Positions 26,268-35,968 of a stretch of DNA of 64,000 nucleotides are shown here, one piece after another. Both the position numbers and the translations under genes were made by a program. Origin of the DNA: Amycolatopsis methanolica 239 (GTDB lineage Bacteria > Actinomycetota > Actinomycetes > Mycobacteriales > Pseudonocardiaceae); the NCBI RefSeq assembly GCF_000739085.1, contig NZ_CP009110.1:5146001-5210000 (forward strand), in the 5' to 3' direction. Within the stretch, counting starts at the first letter, position 1. Each line of letters starts with the position of its first letter. The notes below the pieces were generated by a model. It did no database searches, was not told where the DNA came from, and saw nothing but the letters and a program-made list of their open reading frames with translations.

Positions 26268-27023
26268 TCAGTCCGCCTTCCGCCGGAAGATCTTGCTGCC
26301 CAGCCAGACCACCGGGTCGTAGCGGCGGTCCACCACGCGCTCCTTCATCGGGATCAGCGCGTTGTCGGTGATGTGGATGTTCTCCGGGCAGACCTCCGTG
26401 CAGCACTTCGTGATGTTGCAGTACCCGAGCCCGTGCTCGTCCTGCGCCGCGTGCCGGCGGTCGGCCACGTCAAGCGGGTGCATCTCCAGCTCGGCGATCC
26501 GCATCAGGAACCGCGGCCCGGCGAAGTTCTCCTTGTTCTCCTCGTGGTCGCGGATGACGTGGCAGGTGTTCTGGCACAGGAAGCACTCGATGCACTTGCG
26601 GAACTCCTGCGAGCGCTCCACATCGACCTGCTTCATCCGGTAGTCGCCCGGTTTCAGGCCGACCGGCGGGGTGAACGCGGGGATCTCGCGCGCCTTCGTG
26701 TAGTTGTACGACACGTCGGTGACGAGGTCGCGGATCACCGGGAACGTCCGCATCGGGGTCACGGTGACGACCTCGTCCTCGGCGAACACCGACATCCGCG
26801 TCATGCACAGCAGCCGCGGGCGGCCGTTGATCTCCGCTGAGCACGAGCCGCACTTGCCCGCCTTGCAGTTCCACCGCACCGCGAGGTCCGAGCACTGCGT
26901 GGCCTGCAGCCGGTGGATGATGTCGAGCACGACCTCACCCTCGTTGACCTCGACGGTGAAGTCCTGCAGCCCGCCGCCGTCCGCGTCGCCGCGCCAGACC
27001 CGGAACGAAGCCTTGTAGCTCAC
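26268..27023 (-). CDS. sdhB: Succinate dehydrogenase/fumarate reductase iron-sulfur subunit (Sdh1 type)
   Basis: Electron-transfer subunit of 251 residues. The N-terminal [2Fe-2S] cysteines lie in CKAGKCGSC and LLC; the C-terminal clusters use CIECFLCQNTC and CCTEVCPENIH. It passes electrons from the flavoprotein to the membrane anchor. GTG 27023 overlaps the sdhA stop as GTGA; the longer frame upstream is a shadow of sdhA. Counterpart of Rv0247c, last gene of the Sdh1 operon. It converges on the KAP NTPase gene with no gap between stops. Confidence 0.95.
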   Translation of the reverse strand: MSYKASFRVWRGDADGGGLQDFTVEVNEGEVVLDIIHRLQATQCSDLAVRWNCKAGKCGSCSAEINGRPRLLCMTRMSVFAEDEVVTVTPMRTFPVIRDLVTDVSYNYTKAREIPAFTPPVGLKPGDYRMKQVDVERSQEFRKCIECFLCQNTCHVIRDHEENKENFAGPRFLMRIAELEMHPLDVADRRHAAQDEHGLGYCNITKCCTEVCPENIHITDNALIPMKERVVDRRYDPVVWLGSKIFRRKAD

Positions 27024-28933
27024 GACTGCCTCCCGGGATGACCGGCCAGTTCTTCGTCGGTGTAGTACTTCTCCAGCTCGCTGAGCTCGAACAGCTCCAG
27101 CAGCTCGGGCCGCATCGGTTCCTGGTCCTTCGGCGTCACCGTGACCTCCAGCGCCAGCGGATCGTCCCCGGACGCGCTGCACACCAGAAGCTTGTTGCGC
27201 CAGTGGGAATCCATCCGCGGGTAGTCGTCGCGCGTGTGGCCGCCGCGGCTTTCGGTGCGCATCAGCGCGGCCCGCGCGACGCACTCGCTGACCAGCAGCA
27301 TGTTGCGCAGGTCGACGGCCAGGTGCCAGCCCGGGTTGAACTGCCGGTGCCCCTCGACGGTGACGTTGCGGATCCGCTTCTTGATCTCGTCGAGCTTGGC
27401 CAGCGCCTGCTCGATCTCCTCGGCCTTGCGGATGATCCCGACCAGGTCGTTCATCGACTGCTGCAGCTCGTTGTGCAGCGTGTACGGGTTCTCTTCCACC
27501 CCCTCGGCCGGCGGGTCGAACGGCACCAGCGCGGTCCGGGCCGCCTTGTCGACATCGGACTGCGCGACGGCGGGACGGGTCTCCAGCGACTCCACATAGG
27601 ACGCCGCGCCCAGCCCGGCCCGGCGGCCGAACACCAGCAGGTCCGACAGCGAGTTGCCGCCAAGGCGGTTCGACCCGTGCATCCCGCCGGAACACTCGCC
27701 GGCGGCGAACAGACCGCGCACGCTCGACGCCGCGGTGTCCGGGTCGACCTCGATGCCGCCCATCACGTAGTGGCAGGTCGGGCCGACCTCCATCGGCTCG
27801 GCCGTGATGTCCACATCGGCCAGTTCCTTGAACTGGTGGTACATCGACGGCAGGCGCCTGCGGATCTCCTCCGGCGTCAGGCGGCTGGCGATGTCCAGGA
27901 ACACCCCGCCGTGCGGCGATCCGCGGCCCGCCTTGACCTCCGAGTTGATCGCCCGCGCAACCTCGTCGCGCGGCAGCAGGTCCGGCGTGCGGCGGTTGTT
28001 CTCCTGGTCGGTGTACCAGCGGTCGGCCTCCTCCTCGGAGTCGGCGTACTGGCCCTTGAACACGTCCGGCACGTACTCGAACATGAACCGCTTGCCCTCG
28101 GAGTTCTTCAGCACGCCGCCGTCACCGCGCACGCCCTCGGTGACCAGGATGCCCTTCACGCTCGGCGGCCACACCATGCCCGTCGGGTGGAACTGGACGA
28201 ACTCCATGTTGATCAGGTCGGCCCCGGCGCGCAGCGCGAGCGCGTGCCCGTCGCCGGTGTACTCCCACGAGTTCGAGGTGACCTTGAACGACTTCCCGAT
28301 GCCGCCGGTCGCGAGCACCACGGCCGGCGTCTCGAACAGGATGAACCGGCCGCTCTCGCGCCAGTACCCGAACGCGCCCGCGATCCGGTCGCCGTCCTTG
28401 AGCAGCTCGGTGATCGTGCACTCGGCGAAGACCTTCAGCTTCGCCTCGTAGTCGCCGAACTCACGCAGGTCCTCCTGCTGCAGCGAGACGATCTTCTGCT
28501 GCATGGTGCGGATCAGTTCCAGCCCGGTGCGGTCGCCGACGTGCGCCAGCCGCGGGTAGGTGTGCCCGCCGAAGTTGCGCTGGCTGATCCGACCGTCCGC
28601 GGTGCGGTCGAACAACGCGCCGTAGGTCTCCAGCTCCCAGACCCGGTCCGGCGCCTCTTTCGCGTGCAGCTCCGCCATGCGCCAGTTGTTCAGGAACTTG
28701 CCGCCGCGCATGGTGTCCCGGAAGTGCACCTGCCAGCTGTCCCGCTCGTTCGCGTTGCCCATCGCGGCGGCGCACCCGCCCTCGGCCATGACCGTGTGCG
28801 CCTTGCCGAACAGCGACTTGCACACCACCGCCACCGACAGCCCGCGCTGCCGCGCCTCGATCACCGCTCGCAGACCGGCGCCGCCCGCGCCGATCACCAC
28901 CACGTCATAGCTGTGCCGCTCGACTTCCGCCAT
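27020..28933 (-). CDS. sdhA: Succinate dehydrogenase/fumarate reductase flavoprotein subunit (Sdh1 type)
   Basis: Catalytic flavoprotein of 637 residues: FAD-binding GAGGAGLRAVIEA near residue 16, the HTVMAEGGCAAAMGN segment around the covalent-FAD region, FVQFHPTGM, and GECSGGMHGSNRLGGNSL near the active site. Oxidises succinate to fumarate and feeds menaquinone. The sequence type matches mycobacterial Rv0248c (Sdh1), implicated in growth on succinate under aerobic conditions. ATG 28933, gap of 29 bp after sdhC. It overlaps sdhB. Confidence 0.96.
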   Translation of the reverse strand: MAEVERHSYDVVVIGAGGAGLRAVIEARQRGLSVAVVCKSLFGKAHTVMAEGGCAAAMGNANERDSWQVHFRDTMRGGKFLNNWRMAELHAKEAPDRVWELETYGALFDRTADGRISQRNFGGHTYPRLAHVGDRTGLELIRTMQQKIVSLQQEDLREFGDYEAKLKVFAECTITELLKDGDRIAGAFGYWRESGRFILFETPAVVLATGGIGKSFKVTSNSWEYTGDGHALALRAGADLINMEFVQFHPTGMVWPPSVKGILVTEGVRGDGGVLKNSEGKRFMFEYVPDVFKGQYADSEEEADRWYTDQENNRRTPDLLPRDEVARAINSEVKAGRGSPHGGVFLDIASRLTPEEIRRRLPSMYHQFKELADVDITAEPMEVGPTCHYVMGGIEVDPDTAASSVRGLFAAGECSGGMHGSNRLGGNSLSDLLVFGRRAGLGAASYVESLETRPAVAQSDVDKAARTALVPFDPPAEGVEENPYTLHNELQQSMNDLVGIIRKAEEIEQALAKLDEIKKRIRNVTVEGHRQFNPGWHLAVDLRNMLLVSECVARAALMRTESRGGHTRDDYPRMDSHWRNKLLVCSASGDDPLALEVTVTPKDQEPMRPELLELFELSELEKYYTDEELAGHPGRQS

Positions 28934-28962
28934 TGCCTGCCACCTAGTCCTTGAGGTCTTTG

Positions 28963-29769
28963 TCAGTCCACGAAACGCAGATCGGGGATGGCGCCGCTCG
29001 CCACGAGCATCACGTAGAGGTCCGTGACGACGAGCGTCCCCAGGGTGATCCAGGCCAGCAGCATGTGCCGGTTGTTGAGCTTGGTGACCTGGGTCCAGAG
29101 CCGATACCGCACCGGGTGGCGCGAGAAGTGTTTCAGCCGCCCGCCGATCACGTGACGGCACGAGTGGCAGGACAGGGTGTAGGCCCAGAGCATGACCACG
29201 TTGCCGAGCAGCACCAGGTTGCCCAGCCCGAAGCCGAACCCGCCGGTCTTTCCGTGGAACGCGACGATCGCGTCGTAGGTGTTGATCACCGAGATCAGCA
29301 CCGCCACGTAGAAGAAGTAGCGGTGGGCGTTCTGCAGGATCAGCGGCAGCCGGGTCTCCCCCGTGTACTTGCCGTGCGGTTCGGCGACCGCGCACGCCGG
29401 CGGCGAGAACCACACCGACCGGTAGTAGGCCTTGCGGTAGTAGTAACAGGTCAGCCGGAAGCCGAGCAGGAACGGCAGCGACAGGAACGCCAGCGGGATC
29501 CAGCCCGGCAGCTCCCCGAACGGCGTGCCGAAGTGGGCCGACCCGGGCACGCACGAGTCGCTCAGGCACGGCGAGTAGAACGGCGTCAGGTAGTGGTACT
29601 CCGGCACGTAGTAGGCGGTGCGGACGAACGAGCGGATGCCCGCGTAGATGACGAACGTGGCCAGGCCGAGCGTGGTGAACAGCGGCGGGACCCACCACCG
29701 GTCGGTGCGCAGGGTCCGTGCGGTGATCCGGGCGCGCCCGCTAGCGGCGTTGGTAGCGGGCGCGCTCAC
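28963..29769 (-). CDS. sdhC: Sdh1 membrane anchor subunit
   Basis: A 268-residue membrane protein with five hydrophobic segments (about 33-52, 90-112, 145-165, 180-200 and 238-258). It replaces the classical SdhC/SdhD pair in Sdh1-type enzymes and matches Rv0249c in size and motifs such as YYYRKAYYRSVWFSPPAC and CHSCRHVIGG. The conserved histidines in AHRYFFY, CHSCRH and NNRHMLL are candidates for haem or quinone contacts. GTG start at 29769 in a GTGA overlap with the upstream small gene. Confidence 0.92.
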   Translation of the reverse strand: MSAPATNAASGRARITARTLRTDRWWVPPLFTTLGLATFVIYAGIRSFVRTAYYVPEYHYLTPFYSPCLSDSCVPGSAHFGTPFGELPGWIPLAFLSLPFLLGFRLTCYYYRKAYYRSVWFSPPACAVAEPHGKYTGETRLPLILQNAHRYFFYVAVLISVINTYDAIVAFHGKTGGFGFGLGNLVLLGNVVMLWAYTLSCHSCRHVIGGRLKHFSRHPVRYRLWTQVTKLNNRHMLLAWITLGTLVVTDLYVMLVASGAIPDLRFVD

Positions 29770-30056
29770 CGCTGGTCACGGTGGTATCCGCCGACCCCTT
29801 CGTCGTCGGCCCCCTGCCACAGGGCCGGGTCGTACGGGCCGTCGGGGATCTTCACGACGGCCGAGGGGTCCAGCGGCTTGGGCTGGACCGGGACGCTGGG
29901 CTGCTCCAGGTCGCTCGCGTCGATGTCCAGGCGGTCGACGTCGTTGGCGAGGCGGCGGACCGCGGAGGCGTCACCGTAGCGTGATCGCAGGGCGCCGACG
30001 CACTGCTTGAGCTGCCCGATCGTGCGGCGGAGTTCGGCGAGTTCGGTGGTGGTCAT
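29766..30056 (-). CDS. Small conserved protein of the Sdh1 operon (Rv0250c-like)
   Basis: A 96-residue soluble protein: an N-terminal helical part (TELAELRRTIGQLKQCVGAL) and a Pro/Asp-rich tail ending PALWQGADDEGVGGYHRD. In mycobacteria a protein of the same size (Rv0250c) leads the same operon; no function has been established that I know of. It is first in the operon, overlaps sdhC by 4 bp, and starts 65 bp from the nearest CRP-like site. An assembly or regulatory role for Sdh1 is a guess. Confidence 0.85.
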   Translation of the reverse strand: MTTTELAELRRTIGQLKQCVGALRSRYGDASAVRRLANDVDRLDIDASDLEQPSVPVQPKPLDPSAVVKIPDGPYDPALWQGADDEGVGGYHRDQR

Positions 30057-30120
30057 GACTACCTCCGGTCAGTTCGGCGGCGAGCCAGGGCTGCTACCGA
30101 CTCTGCCGCTCGGCGTGCAA

Positions 30121-30166
30121 TGTGACAAGTAGCACACCCTAGGTTGATGTTGTGATCGGGGTCACC
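30121..30166. promoter_or_regulatory. Two CRP-like sites between the Sdh1 operon and edd-eda
   Basis: TGTGA-CAAGTA-GCACA (30121-30136, one mismatch to TGTGA-N6-TCACA) and TGTGA-TCGGGG-TCACC (30151-30166, one mismatch). Their starts are exactly 30 bp apart, about three helical turns, so two dimers could bind the same face. They sit in the 235-bp divergent gap and could control Sdh1, edd-eda, or both. Confidence 0.65.
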
Positions 30167-30291
30167 TGAAACGATCTTCTTAATCGATTTTGATCCGGCG
30201 GATCCGGCAGCTACTGTGTCCACTGTCACGACCGTGCGACGCCAGCGAAGTCGTCAGCCGGACCAGCCGACGAGTTCCAGGTGGTTCTCCC

Positions 30292-32160
30292 GTGCGAAAA
30301 GCCCGAACACCCGTCCACCCCGTCGTCGAGGAAGTCACCGAGCGCATCGCCGCGCGCAGTGCCGCCACCCGCAGCGCCTACCTGGCGCGCATGGCCGCCG
30401 CCCGCGCCGAGGGGCCCGCCAGGGCCGGCCTCGCGTGCAGCAACCTCGCCCACGGCTTCGCCGCGTGCGGCGGCGAAGACCGCATCGCCCTGCGCGGGCT
30501 GCGCAAGCCCGGCATCGCGATCGTGTCCGCCTACAACGACCTGCTCTCCGCGCACCAGCCGCTGGACGAGTTCCCGGCGTGGATCAAGGACGCCGCGCGC
30601 GAGGCGGGCGGCGTCGCCCAGTTCGCCGGCGGCGTGCCCGCCATGTGCGACGGCATCACCCAGGGCCGCGCCGGGATGGAGCTGTCCCTGTTCAGCCGCG
30701 AGGTCATCGCGATGGCCACCGGGATCGCCCTGTCGCACGAGATGTTCGACGGCGCGCTGCTGCTCGGCGTGTGCGACAAGATCGTGCCCGGCCTGCTGAT
30801 CGGCGCGCTGGCCTTCGGGCACCTGCCGGCGATCCTGGTGCCTGCCGGGCCGATGACGTCGGGACTGCCGAACAAGGAGAAGGCGCGCGTGCGGCAGCTC
30901 TACGCCGAGGGCCGCGCCACCCGGGAGGAGCTGCTGGCGGCCGAGTCGGCGTCCTACCACTCGGCGGGCACCTGCACGTTCTACGGCACCGCGAACTCCA
31001 ACCAGCTGGTCGTCGAGGTCATGGGCCTCCACCTGCCGGGCGCGAGCTTCGTGCACCCGGGCACGCCGCTGCGCCGCGCGCTGACCGAAGAGGCGGCGCG
31101 GCGGGTGGTCGCGTTGTCGCGGGACGGCGAGTACACGCCACTGGCCGAGGTGATCAGCGAACGCTCGGTGGTCAACGGCGTGGTGTCGCTGCTGGCCACC
31201 GGCGGGTCGACCAACCACACGATGCACCTGGTCGCGATCGCCGCGGCGGCCGGGATCGAGCTGACCTGGGACGACTTCGCCGACCTGTCGTCGGTGGTGC
31301 CGCTGCTGGCCAGCGTCTACCCGAACGGCAGCGCGGACATCAACCACTTCCACGCCGCGGGCGGAGTGCAGGTCCTGGTCGGCTCGCTGCTCGACGCCGG
31401 ACTGCTGCACGAGGACGTCCGCACGGTCGCCGGGGACGGGCTGTCGCGGTACCGGTCGGAGCCGGTGCTGGCCGGCGGCTCGCTGACCTGGCGCGAGGTG
31501 CCGGCGCGCAGCCTGGACGAGGACGTGCTGCGACCGGTGGACAACCCGTTCGCGGCCGACGGCGGGCTGCGGATGCTGTCCGGGAGCCTCGGGCGCGCGG
31601 TGACGAAGGTGTCGGCCGTCGCGCCGGAGCACCGCGTGGTGCGGGCGCCCGCGCGGGTCTTCACCTCGCAGGAGGGCTTCACCGACGCGTTCCGCGCCGG
31701 TGAGCTGGACCGGGACGTCGTCGTGGTCATCCGCAACCAGGGGCCGCAGGCGAACGGCATGCCGGAGCTGCACGGCCTGACGCCCGCGCTGGGCGTGCTG
31801 ATGGACCGCGGGCACCGGGTCGCGCTGGTCACCGACGGCCGGATGTCCGGCGCGTCGGGCAAGATCCCGGCCGCGATCCAGGTGACCCCCGAGGCGGCGG
31901 CGGGCGGACCGCTGGCCAGGGTCGCCGACGGTGACGAGGTGGTGGTCGACGCGGTCGCCGGGCGGCTGGACCTGCTGGTCGACGAGGTCACACTGGCGGC
32001 CCGGCCGTCGCGGGACGCGCCGCCGGACGAGGCATCCTGGGTCGGCACCGGCCGGGAGTTGTTCACCGCGCTGCGCCGCGCGGTCGGGCCGGCCGATCAG
32101 GGCGCCGGCGTGTTCGGGCCGATGACCCCGGGGCACTTCGGCGCCCCAGCGCGAGTGTGA
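30292..32160 (+). CDS. edd: Phosphogluconate dehydratase (Entner-Doudoroff)
   Basis: Fe-S dehydratase of the IlvD/Edd family converting 6-phosphogluconate to KDPG. From GTG 30292 it has 622 residues, normal for Edd. Typical blocks: [77 protein letters not shown] and [16 protein letters not shown]; cysteines in MCDG, GVCDK and GTCTF are the expected cluster ligands. It is coupled to eda 8 bp downstream. The frame is open further upstream but similarity begins here. Confidence 0.94.
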   Translation: MRKARTPVHPVVEEVTERIAARSAATRSAYLARMAAARAEGPARAGLACSNLAHGFAACGGEDRIALRGLRKPGIAIVSAYNDLLSAHQPLDEFPAWIKDAAREAGGVAQFAGGVPAMCDGITQGRAGMELSLFSREVIAMATGIALSHEMFDGALLLGVCDKIVPGLLIGALAFGHLPAILVPAGPMTSGLPNKEKARVRQLYAEGRATREELLAAESASYHSAGTCTFYGTANSNQLVVEVMGLHLPGASFVHPGTPLRRALTEEAARRVVALSRDGEYTPLAEVISERSVVNGVVSLLATGGSTNHTMHLVAIAAAAGIELTWDDFADLSSVVPLLASVYPNGSADINHFHAAGGVQVLVGSLLDAGLLHEDVRTVAGDGLSRYRSEPVLAGGSLTWREVPARSLDEDVLRPVDNPFAADGGLRMLSGSLGRAVTKVSAVAPEHRVVRAPARVFTSQEGFTDAFRAGELDRDVVVVIRNQGPQANGMPELHGLTPALGVLMDRGHRVALVTDGRMSGASGKIPAAIQVTPEAAAGGPLARVADGDEVVVDAVAGRLDLLVDEVTLAARPSRDAPPDEASWVGTGRELFTALRRAVGPADQGAGVFGPMTPGHFGAPARV

Positions 32161-32168
32161 GGAGAGAC

Positions 32169-32792
32169 GTGAAGACAGGGCATGACGTGCTCGAGCTGTC
32201 GCCGGTGCTGCCGGTGGTCGTGGTGGACGACGCCGCGGACGCGGTGCCGCTGGCGAAGGCGCTGGTCGCGGGCGGGATCCGCGCGATCGAGCTGACGCTG
32301 CGCACACCGGCCGGGCTGGCCGCGATCGAGCGGGTGGCGGCCGAGGTGCCGGAAATCGTGGTCGGCGCGGGCACCGTGGTGACGCCGGAGCAGGCTCGCC
32401 AGGCGGCGGACGCGGGTTCGGCGTTCCTGGTGACGCCGGGCTGCACGGACCGGCTGCTGGAGGCCGTGTCCGGGACGGGGTTGCCGTTCCTGCCCGGCGT
32501 GAGCACGGTCTCGGAGGCCATGCGCGTTGCCGAGCACGGGATCACCGCGCTGAAGTTCTTCCCGGCCGAGGCCAGCGGCGGGGCGGCGTACCTGAAGGCG
32601 CTCGGTGGGCCGTTGCCGCAGCTGCGGTTCTGCCCCACGGGTGGTGTCACGGTGCAGAACGCGCCGACCTACCTGGCACTGTCCACAGTGGGCTGTGTCG
32701 GCGGCACCTGGCTGACCCCGAAGGACGCTGTCGCGGCGGGCGATTTCGGGCGGATCGAGCAGCTGGCGCGCGAGGCGGCGGCGCTGCGCTGA
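32169..32792 (+). CDS. eda: KDPG aldolase
   Basis: Class I aldolase splitting 2-keto-3-deoxy-6-phosphogluconate to pyruvate and glyceraldehyde-3-phosphate, completing the Entner-Doudoroff route with edd. The 207-residue protein has the catalytic Glu in IELTLRT (about 41), the phosphate/pyruvate-binding GAGTVVTPEQ, and the Schiff-base Lys in ALKFFPAE (about 131). GTG 32169 follows GGAGAG by 2-3 bp. A hairpin terminator follows 8 bp after the stop. Confidence 0.95.
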   Translation: MKTGHDVLELSPVLPVVVVDDAADAVPLAKALVAGGIRAIELTLRTPAGLAAIERVAAEVPEIVVGAGTVVTPEQARQAADAGSAFLVTPGCTDRLLEAVSGTGLPFLPGVSTVSEAMRVAEHGITALKFFPAEASGGAAYLKALGGPLPQLRFCPTGGVTVQNAPTYLALSTVGCVGGTWLTPKDAVAAGDFGRIEQLAREAAALR

Positions 32793-32800
32793 ACGGTTTC

Positions 32801-32837
32801 GCAACCGCCGCCCGTGGAGTCCGCGGGCGGCGGTTGC
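32801..32837 (+). terminator. Hairpin terminator of edd-eda
   Basis: Perfect 14-bp stem GCAACCGCCGCCCG / CGGGCGGCGGTTGC around a 9-nt loop, 8 bp after the eda stop. No T-tract, as is usual in GC-rich actinomycetes. Confidence 0.8.
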
Positions 32838-33003
32838 GGACTCAGCGGCGTTACCGCGCCCTCGCGGCACACTTCGCTGCTGATGAACACGCCACCGGTG
32901 GCATCGGCGGTCCCGAAGATCCACCAGCGCCCAGCCTCCTGATTGAGGATCGCCTCGCCCGGGTAATAGCCTCACGGCACCTCGTCTGGCGAAGGAGATC
33001 GCC

Positions 33004-34440
33004 GTGGGATGGGAGTGGCTCGCCGACCCGGGTTACTGGGCGCCCCGGCTGCTGTTCCAGCGGGCGCTCGCCGCGATCTACCTCGTCGCGTTCCTGGGCG
33101 CCGCGTTGCAGTTCCGGCCGCTGATCGGCGAGCGCGGCCTGCTGCCGGTGCCCCGGTTCGTCCGGCGCGTGCCGTTCCGCCGCGCGCCCAGCCTGTTCCA
33201 CTGGCGCTACTCGGACCGGCTGTTCGCGGGCGTCGCCTGGACCGGGGTCGTCATCTCGGGCGCGCTCGTGCTCGGCCTGTTCGACACCACCCCCGTGTGG
33301 GCGACGATGCTGGCGTGGCTGGTGCCGTGGCTGCTGTACCAGTCGATCGTCAACGTCGGCCAGATCTGGTACTCGTTCGGCTGGGAGTCCCTGCTGCTCG
33401 AGGTCGGGTTCCTGGCGATCTTCCTCGGCCCGGCCGACACCCCGCCGCCCGTGCTCGTGCTGTGGCTGCTGCGCTGGGTGCTGTTCCGGCTCGAGTTCGG
33501 CGCCGGACTGATCAAGATGCGTGGCGACGCGTGCTGGCGCGACCTGACCTGCCTCTACCACCACCACGAAACCCAGCCGATGCCCGGTCCGCTGAGCTGG
33601 TACTTCCACCACCTGCCCAAACCGCTGCACAAGGTCGAGGCCGCGGCCAGCCACTTCACCCAGCTGGTGGTGCCGTTCGCGTTGTTCGCGCCGCAACCCG
33701 TCGCGACCGCGGCCGCGCTGCTGATGATCCTCACCCAGCTGTGGCTGGTCGCCAGCGGGAACTTCTCCTGGCTGAACTTCCTCACGATCGCCATCGGGGT
33801 GTCCGTTGTGGACATCATCCCGGTGCCGGTCCCGGAGCTGGCCGAACCGCCGGGGTGGCAGCACGCCCTCGTGATCGGGCTGACCGTGCTGGTCGTTGTG
33901 CTCAGCTACCGTCCGGCACGCAACCTCGTATCGCGCAAGCAGGTGATGAACACCAGCTTCGACCGGCTGCACCTGGTCAACACCTACGGCGCGTTCGGCA
34001 GCGTCACCAAGGTGCGGCACGAGATCGTCATCGAGGCGACGGACGACCCCGTGCCCGACGAGAACACGGTGTGGCGCGAGTACGAGTTCAAGGGCAAGCC
34101 CGGCGACCCGCGGCGGCGTCCACCGCAGTTCGCGCCCTACCACCTTCGGCTGGACTGGCTGATGTGGTTCGCCGCGCTGTCCACGCGGTACGCCGAATCG
34201 TGGCTGCCCGGCCTGGCGGAGAAGCTGCTGGCGGCGGATCCGGGCACGCTGAAGCTGTTGCGGCGCGACCCGTTCGACGGCAGGCGGCCTGCCTACCTGC
34301 GGGCGCGGCTCTACCGGTACCGCTTCACGACTCCGCGTGAGCGCAGGGAGACTGGGGCGTGGTGGGTGCGTGAACCGCGGGGCCCGGTGCTGCCGACCAC
34401 GAAGCTCGGGCCGCACGGCGCGGTGGTCGCCGTCGACTGA
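33004..34440 (+). CDS. Lipase maturation factor family membrane protein
   Basis: A 478-residue multi-pass protein. Eight or more hydrophobic segments are interrupted by the family block RLEFGAGLIKMRGDACWRDL then YHHHETQPMPGPLSWYFHHLPK and SHFTQLVVP, which define LMF proteins; a soluble C-terminal part (about 310-478) holds VNTYGAFGSVTKVRHE and YEFKGKPGDPRRRPPQFAPYHLRLDW. Animal LMF1 helps lipases fold in the ER; bacterial members are poorly studied and may assist secreted or membrane proteins. GTG 33004 is preceded by AAGGAG at 32993. The MocR gene follows after 10 bp. Confidence 0.88.
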   Translation: MGWEWLADPGYWAPRLLFQRALAAIYLVAFLGAALQFRPLIGERGLLPVPRFVRRVPFRRAPSLFHWRYSDRLFAGVAWTGVVISGALVLGLFDTTPVWATMLAWLVPWLLYQSIVNVGQIWYSFGWESLLLEVGFLAIFLGPADTPPPVLVLWLLRWVLFRLEFGAGLIKMRGDACWRDLTCLYHHHETQPMPGPLSWYFHHLPKPLHKVEAAASHFTQLVVPFALFAPQPVATAAALLMILTQLWLVASGNFSWLNFLTIAIGVSVVDIIPVPVPELAEPPGWQHALVIGLTVLVVVLSYRPARNLVSRKQVMNTSFDRLHLVNTYGAFGSVTKVRHEIVIEATDDPVPDENTVWREYEFKGKPGDPRRRPPQFAPYHLRLDWLMWFAALSTRYAESWLPGLAEKLLAADPGTLKLLRRDPFDGRRPAYLRARLYRYRFTTPRERRETGAWWVREPRGPVLPTTKLGPHGAVVAVD

Positions 34441-34450
34441 GGAGGACGGG

Positions 34451-35968
34451 ATGCACGCTGGCCGGCTCGCGGAGCTGCTCGGCCGGTGGTCCACTGGCAG
34501 CGAGCCGCTCTACCTGACGCTGGCCGCGCGCCTGGAGGGGCTGATCGAGCGGGGTGAGATCCCGGCCGACGGCCGTCTGCCGACCGACCGCGCGCTGGCC
34601 GCGGAGCTGGCGGTCAGCCGAAACACCGCGGTCGCCGCCTACGACGTGCTGCGCGACCGCGGGCTGGTCGAGCGCCGCCGCGGCAGCGGCACGTTCGTGC
34701 GACGGCCACCGCGGCCGGGTCGCGGGGTGGTCGCGGAGTTCAACCCGATGTTCCTGCACCTGCTCGACCCGGTGCCGGACCTGATCGACCTCACCTGCGC
34801 GGCGCCGCCGCAGCCCGCGTACCTCGCCGAGGTCGTCGCCGAGGCGGCGGTGGGCGACTTCGGCATCGGCTACCACCCGTCCGGCATCCCGGCGTTGCGG
34901 CAAGCGATCGCGGACCACTACGCCACGCAGGGGGTGCCCACCGATCCCGCGCAGATCATCGTCACCTCAGGCGCGCAGCAGGCGATTTCGTTGCTGGCGC
35001 GGCTGTTCCTGCGGCCCGGCGACGCGGTGGCCGTCGAGGAGCTGACGTACCCGGGTGCGCTGGACGCGTTCCGCGACGGTGGGGCGCGCATCCTCGGGGT
35101 GCCGCTGACCGCGGACGGGGTGTCGGTGCCGCACCTGGCGGAGGTCGTCGGCGGGGCGAAGCTGGTGTACCTGGTGCCGGCGTTCCAGAACCCGACCGGC
35201 TCGGTGCTGCCGCCGCACGCGGCGCGGCGGGTGGTGGCGCTGTGCGAGTCGCACGGGGTGCCGCTGGTCGACGACCACGTGCTCGCCGACCTCACGCTCG
35301 ACGGTCCGCAGCCCGCGCCGCTCGCCCGCCACGGCAGCGGAGTGATCAGCGTGGGGTCGCTGAGCAAGCTGATCTGGGGCGGCGTGCGGATCGGCTGGGT
35401 CCGGGCCGATCCGCGGACCGCGGCCGATCTGGCGCGGCTCAAGGCGGTCGCCGACCTCGGAACGGACGTCATCGCGCAGGCGATCGGGGTCGCGTTGTTC
35501 ACGCGCCTCGGCCGGCTGCGGGCAGAGCGGCAGGCGGAACTGCGGGCGCGGCGGGACCAGGTGGTGCGGGACCTGCGCGCGGCGTTGCCGTCGTGGGAGT
35601 TCCGGACGCCGCCGGGCGGCCAGACGCTGTGGATCCGGTTGCCGGGCGCCGATTCGCGGCGGTTCGCGCAGTTCGCGTTGCGGTACGGCGTCGCGTTGCT
35701 GGAGGGCACCTCGCTGGCCGCGCACGAGTCCAGCGGCGAGCACATCCGGGTGCCGTTCACGCTGCCGCCGGAGACGTTGTCCGAGGCGGTGCGGCGGCTG
35801 CGGAAGGCGTGGGACGACTATCCGGGAGCCAATGCGGCGGGATTGGCTCTGTCGGGCGGGGCCGGGACCGGCGAGGGTGATCGGCATGCGACGTTTCCCG
35901 CCGAGCGCGATGACGAGTCTGCTGGACGAGAGTCCCCGGTACGACCTGGCCGAGAGCACCTGCGGTGA
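34451..35968 (+). CDS. MocR-type regulator (GntR HTH fused to aminotransferase domain)
   Basis: A 505-residue PLP-dependent transcription factor. Residues 18-85 are a GntR winged helix (PLYLTLAARLEGLIERGEIP, LPTDRALAAELAVSRNTAVAAY, RRRGSGTFV); residues 110-480 are a fold-type I aminotransferase domain with ITSGAQQAI-like sequence, NPTG, DDH and the PLP Lys in SVGSLSKLIWGGVRIGW. MocR proteins usually control a neighbouring PLP- or amino-acid-related gene; here the last 83 bp overlap the aminotransferase gene on the same strand, which is its probable target or partner. ATG follows GGAGGACGGG. The final 40 residues are Gly/Glu-rich and unconserved. Confidence 0.92.
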   Translation: MHAGRLAELLGRWSTGSEPLYLTLAARLEGLIERGEIPADGRLPTDRALAAELAVSRNTAVAAYDVLRDRGLVERRRGSGTFVRRPPRPGRGVVAEFNPMFLHLLDPVPDLIDLTCAAPPQPAYLAEVVAEAAVGDFGIGYHPSGIPALRQAIADHYATQGVPTDPAQIIVTSGAQQAISLLARLFLRPGDAVAVEELTYPGALDAFRDGGARILGVPLTADGVSVPHLAEVVGGAKLVYLVPAFQNPTGSVLPPHAARRVVALCESHGVPLVDDHVLADLTLDGPQPAPLARHGSGVISVGSLSKLIWGGVRIGWVRADPRTAADLARLKAVADLGTDVIAQAIGVALFTRLGRLRAERQAELRARRDQVVRDLRAALPSWEFRTPPGGQTLWIRLPGADSRRFAQFALRYGVALLEGTSLAAHESSGEHIRVPFTLPPETLSEAVRRLRKAWDDYPGANAAGLALSGGAGTGEGDRHATFPAERDDESAGRESPVRPGREHLR

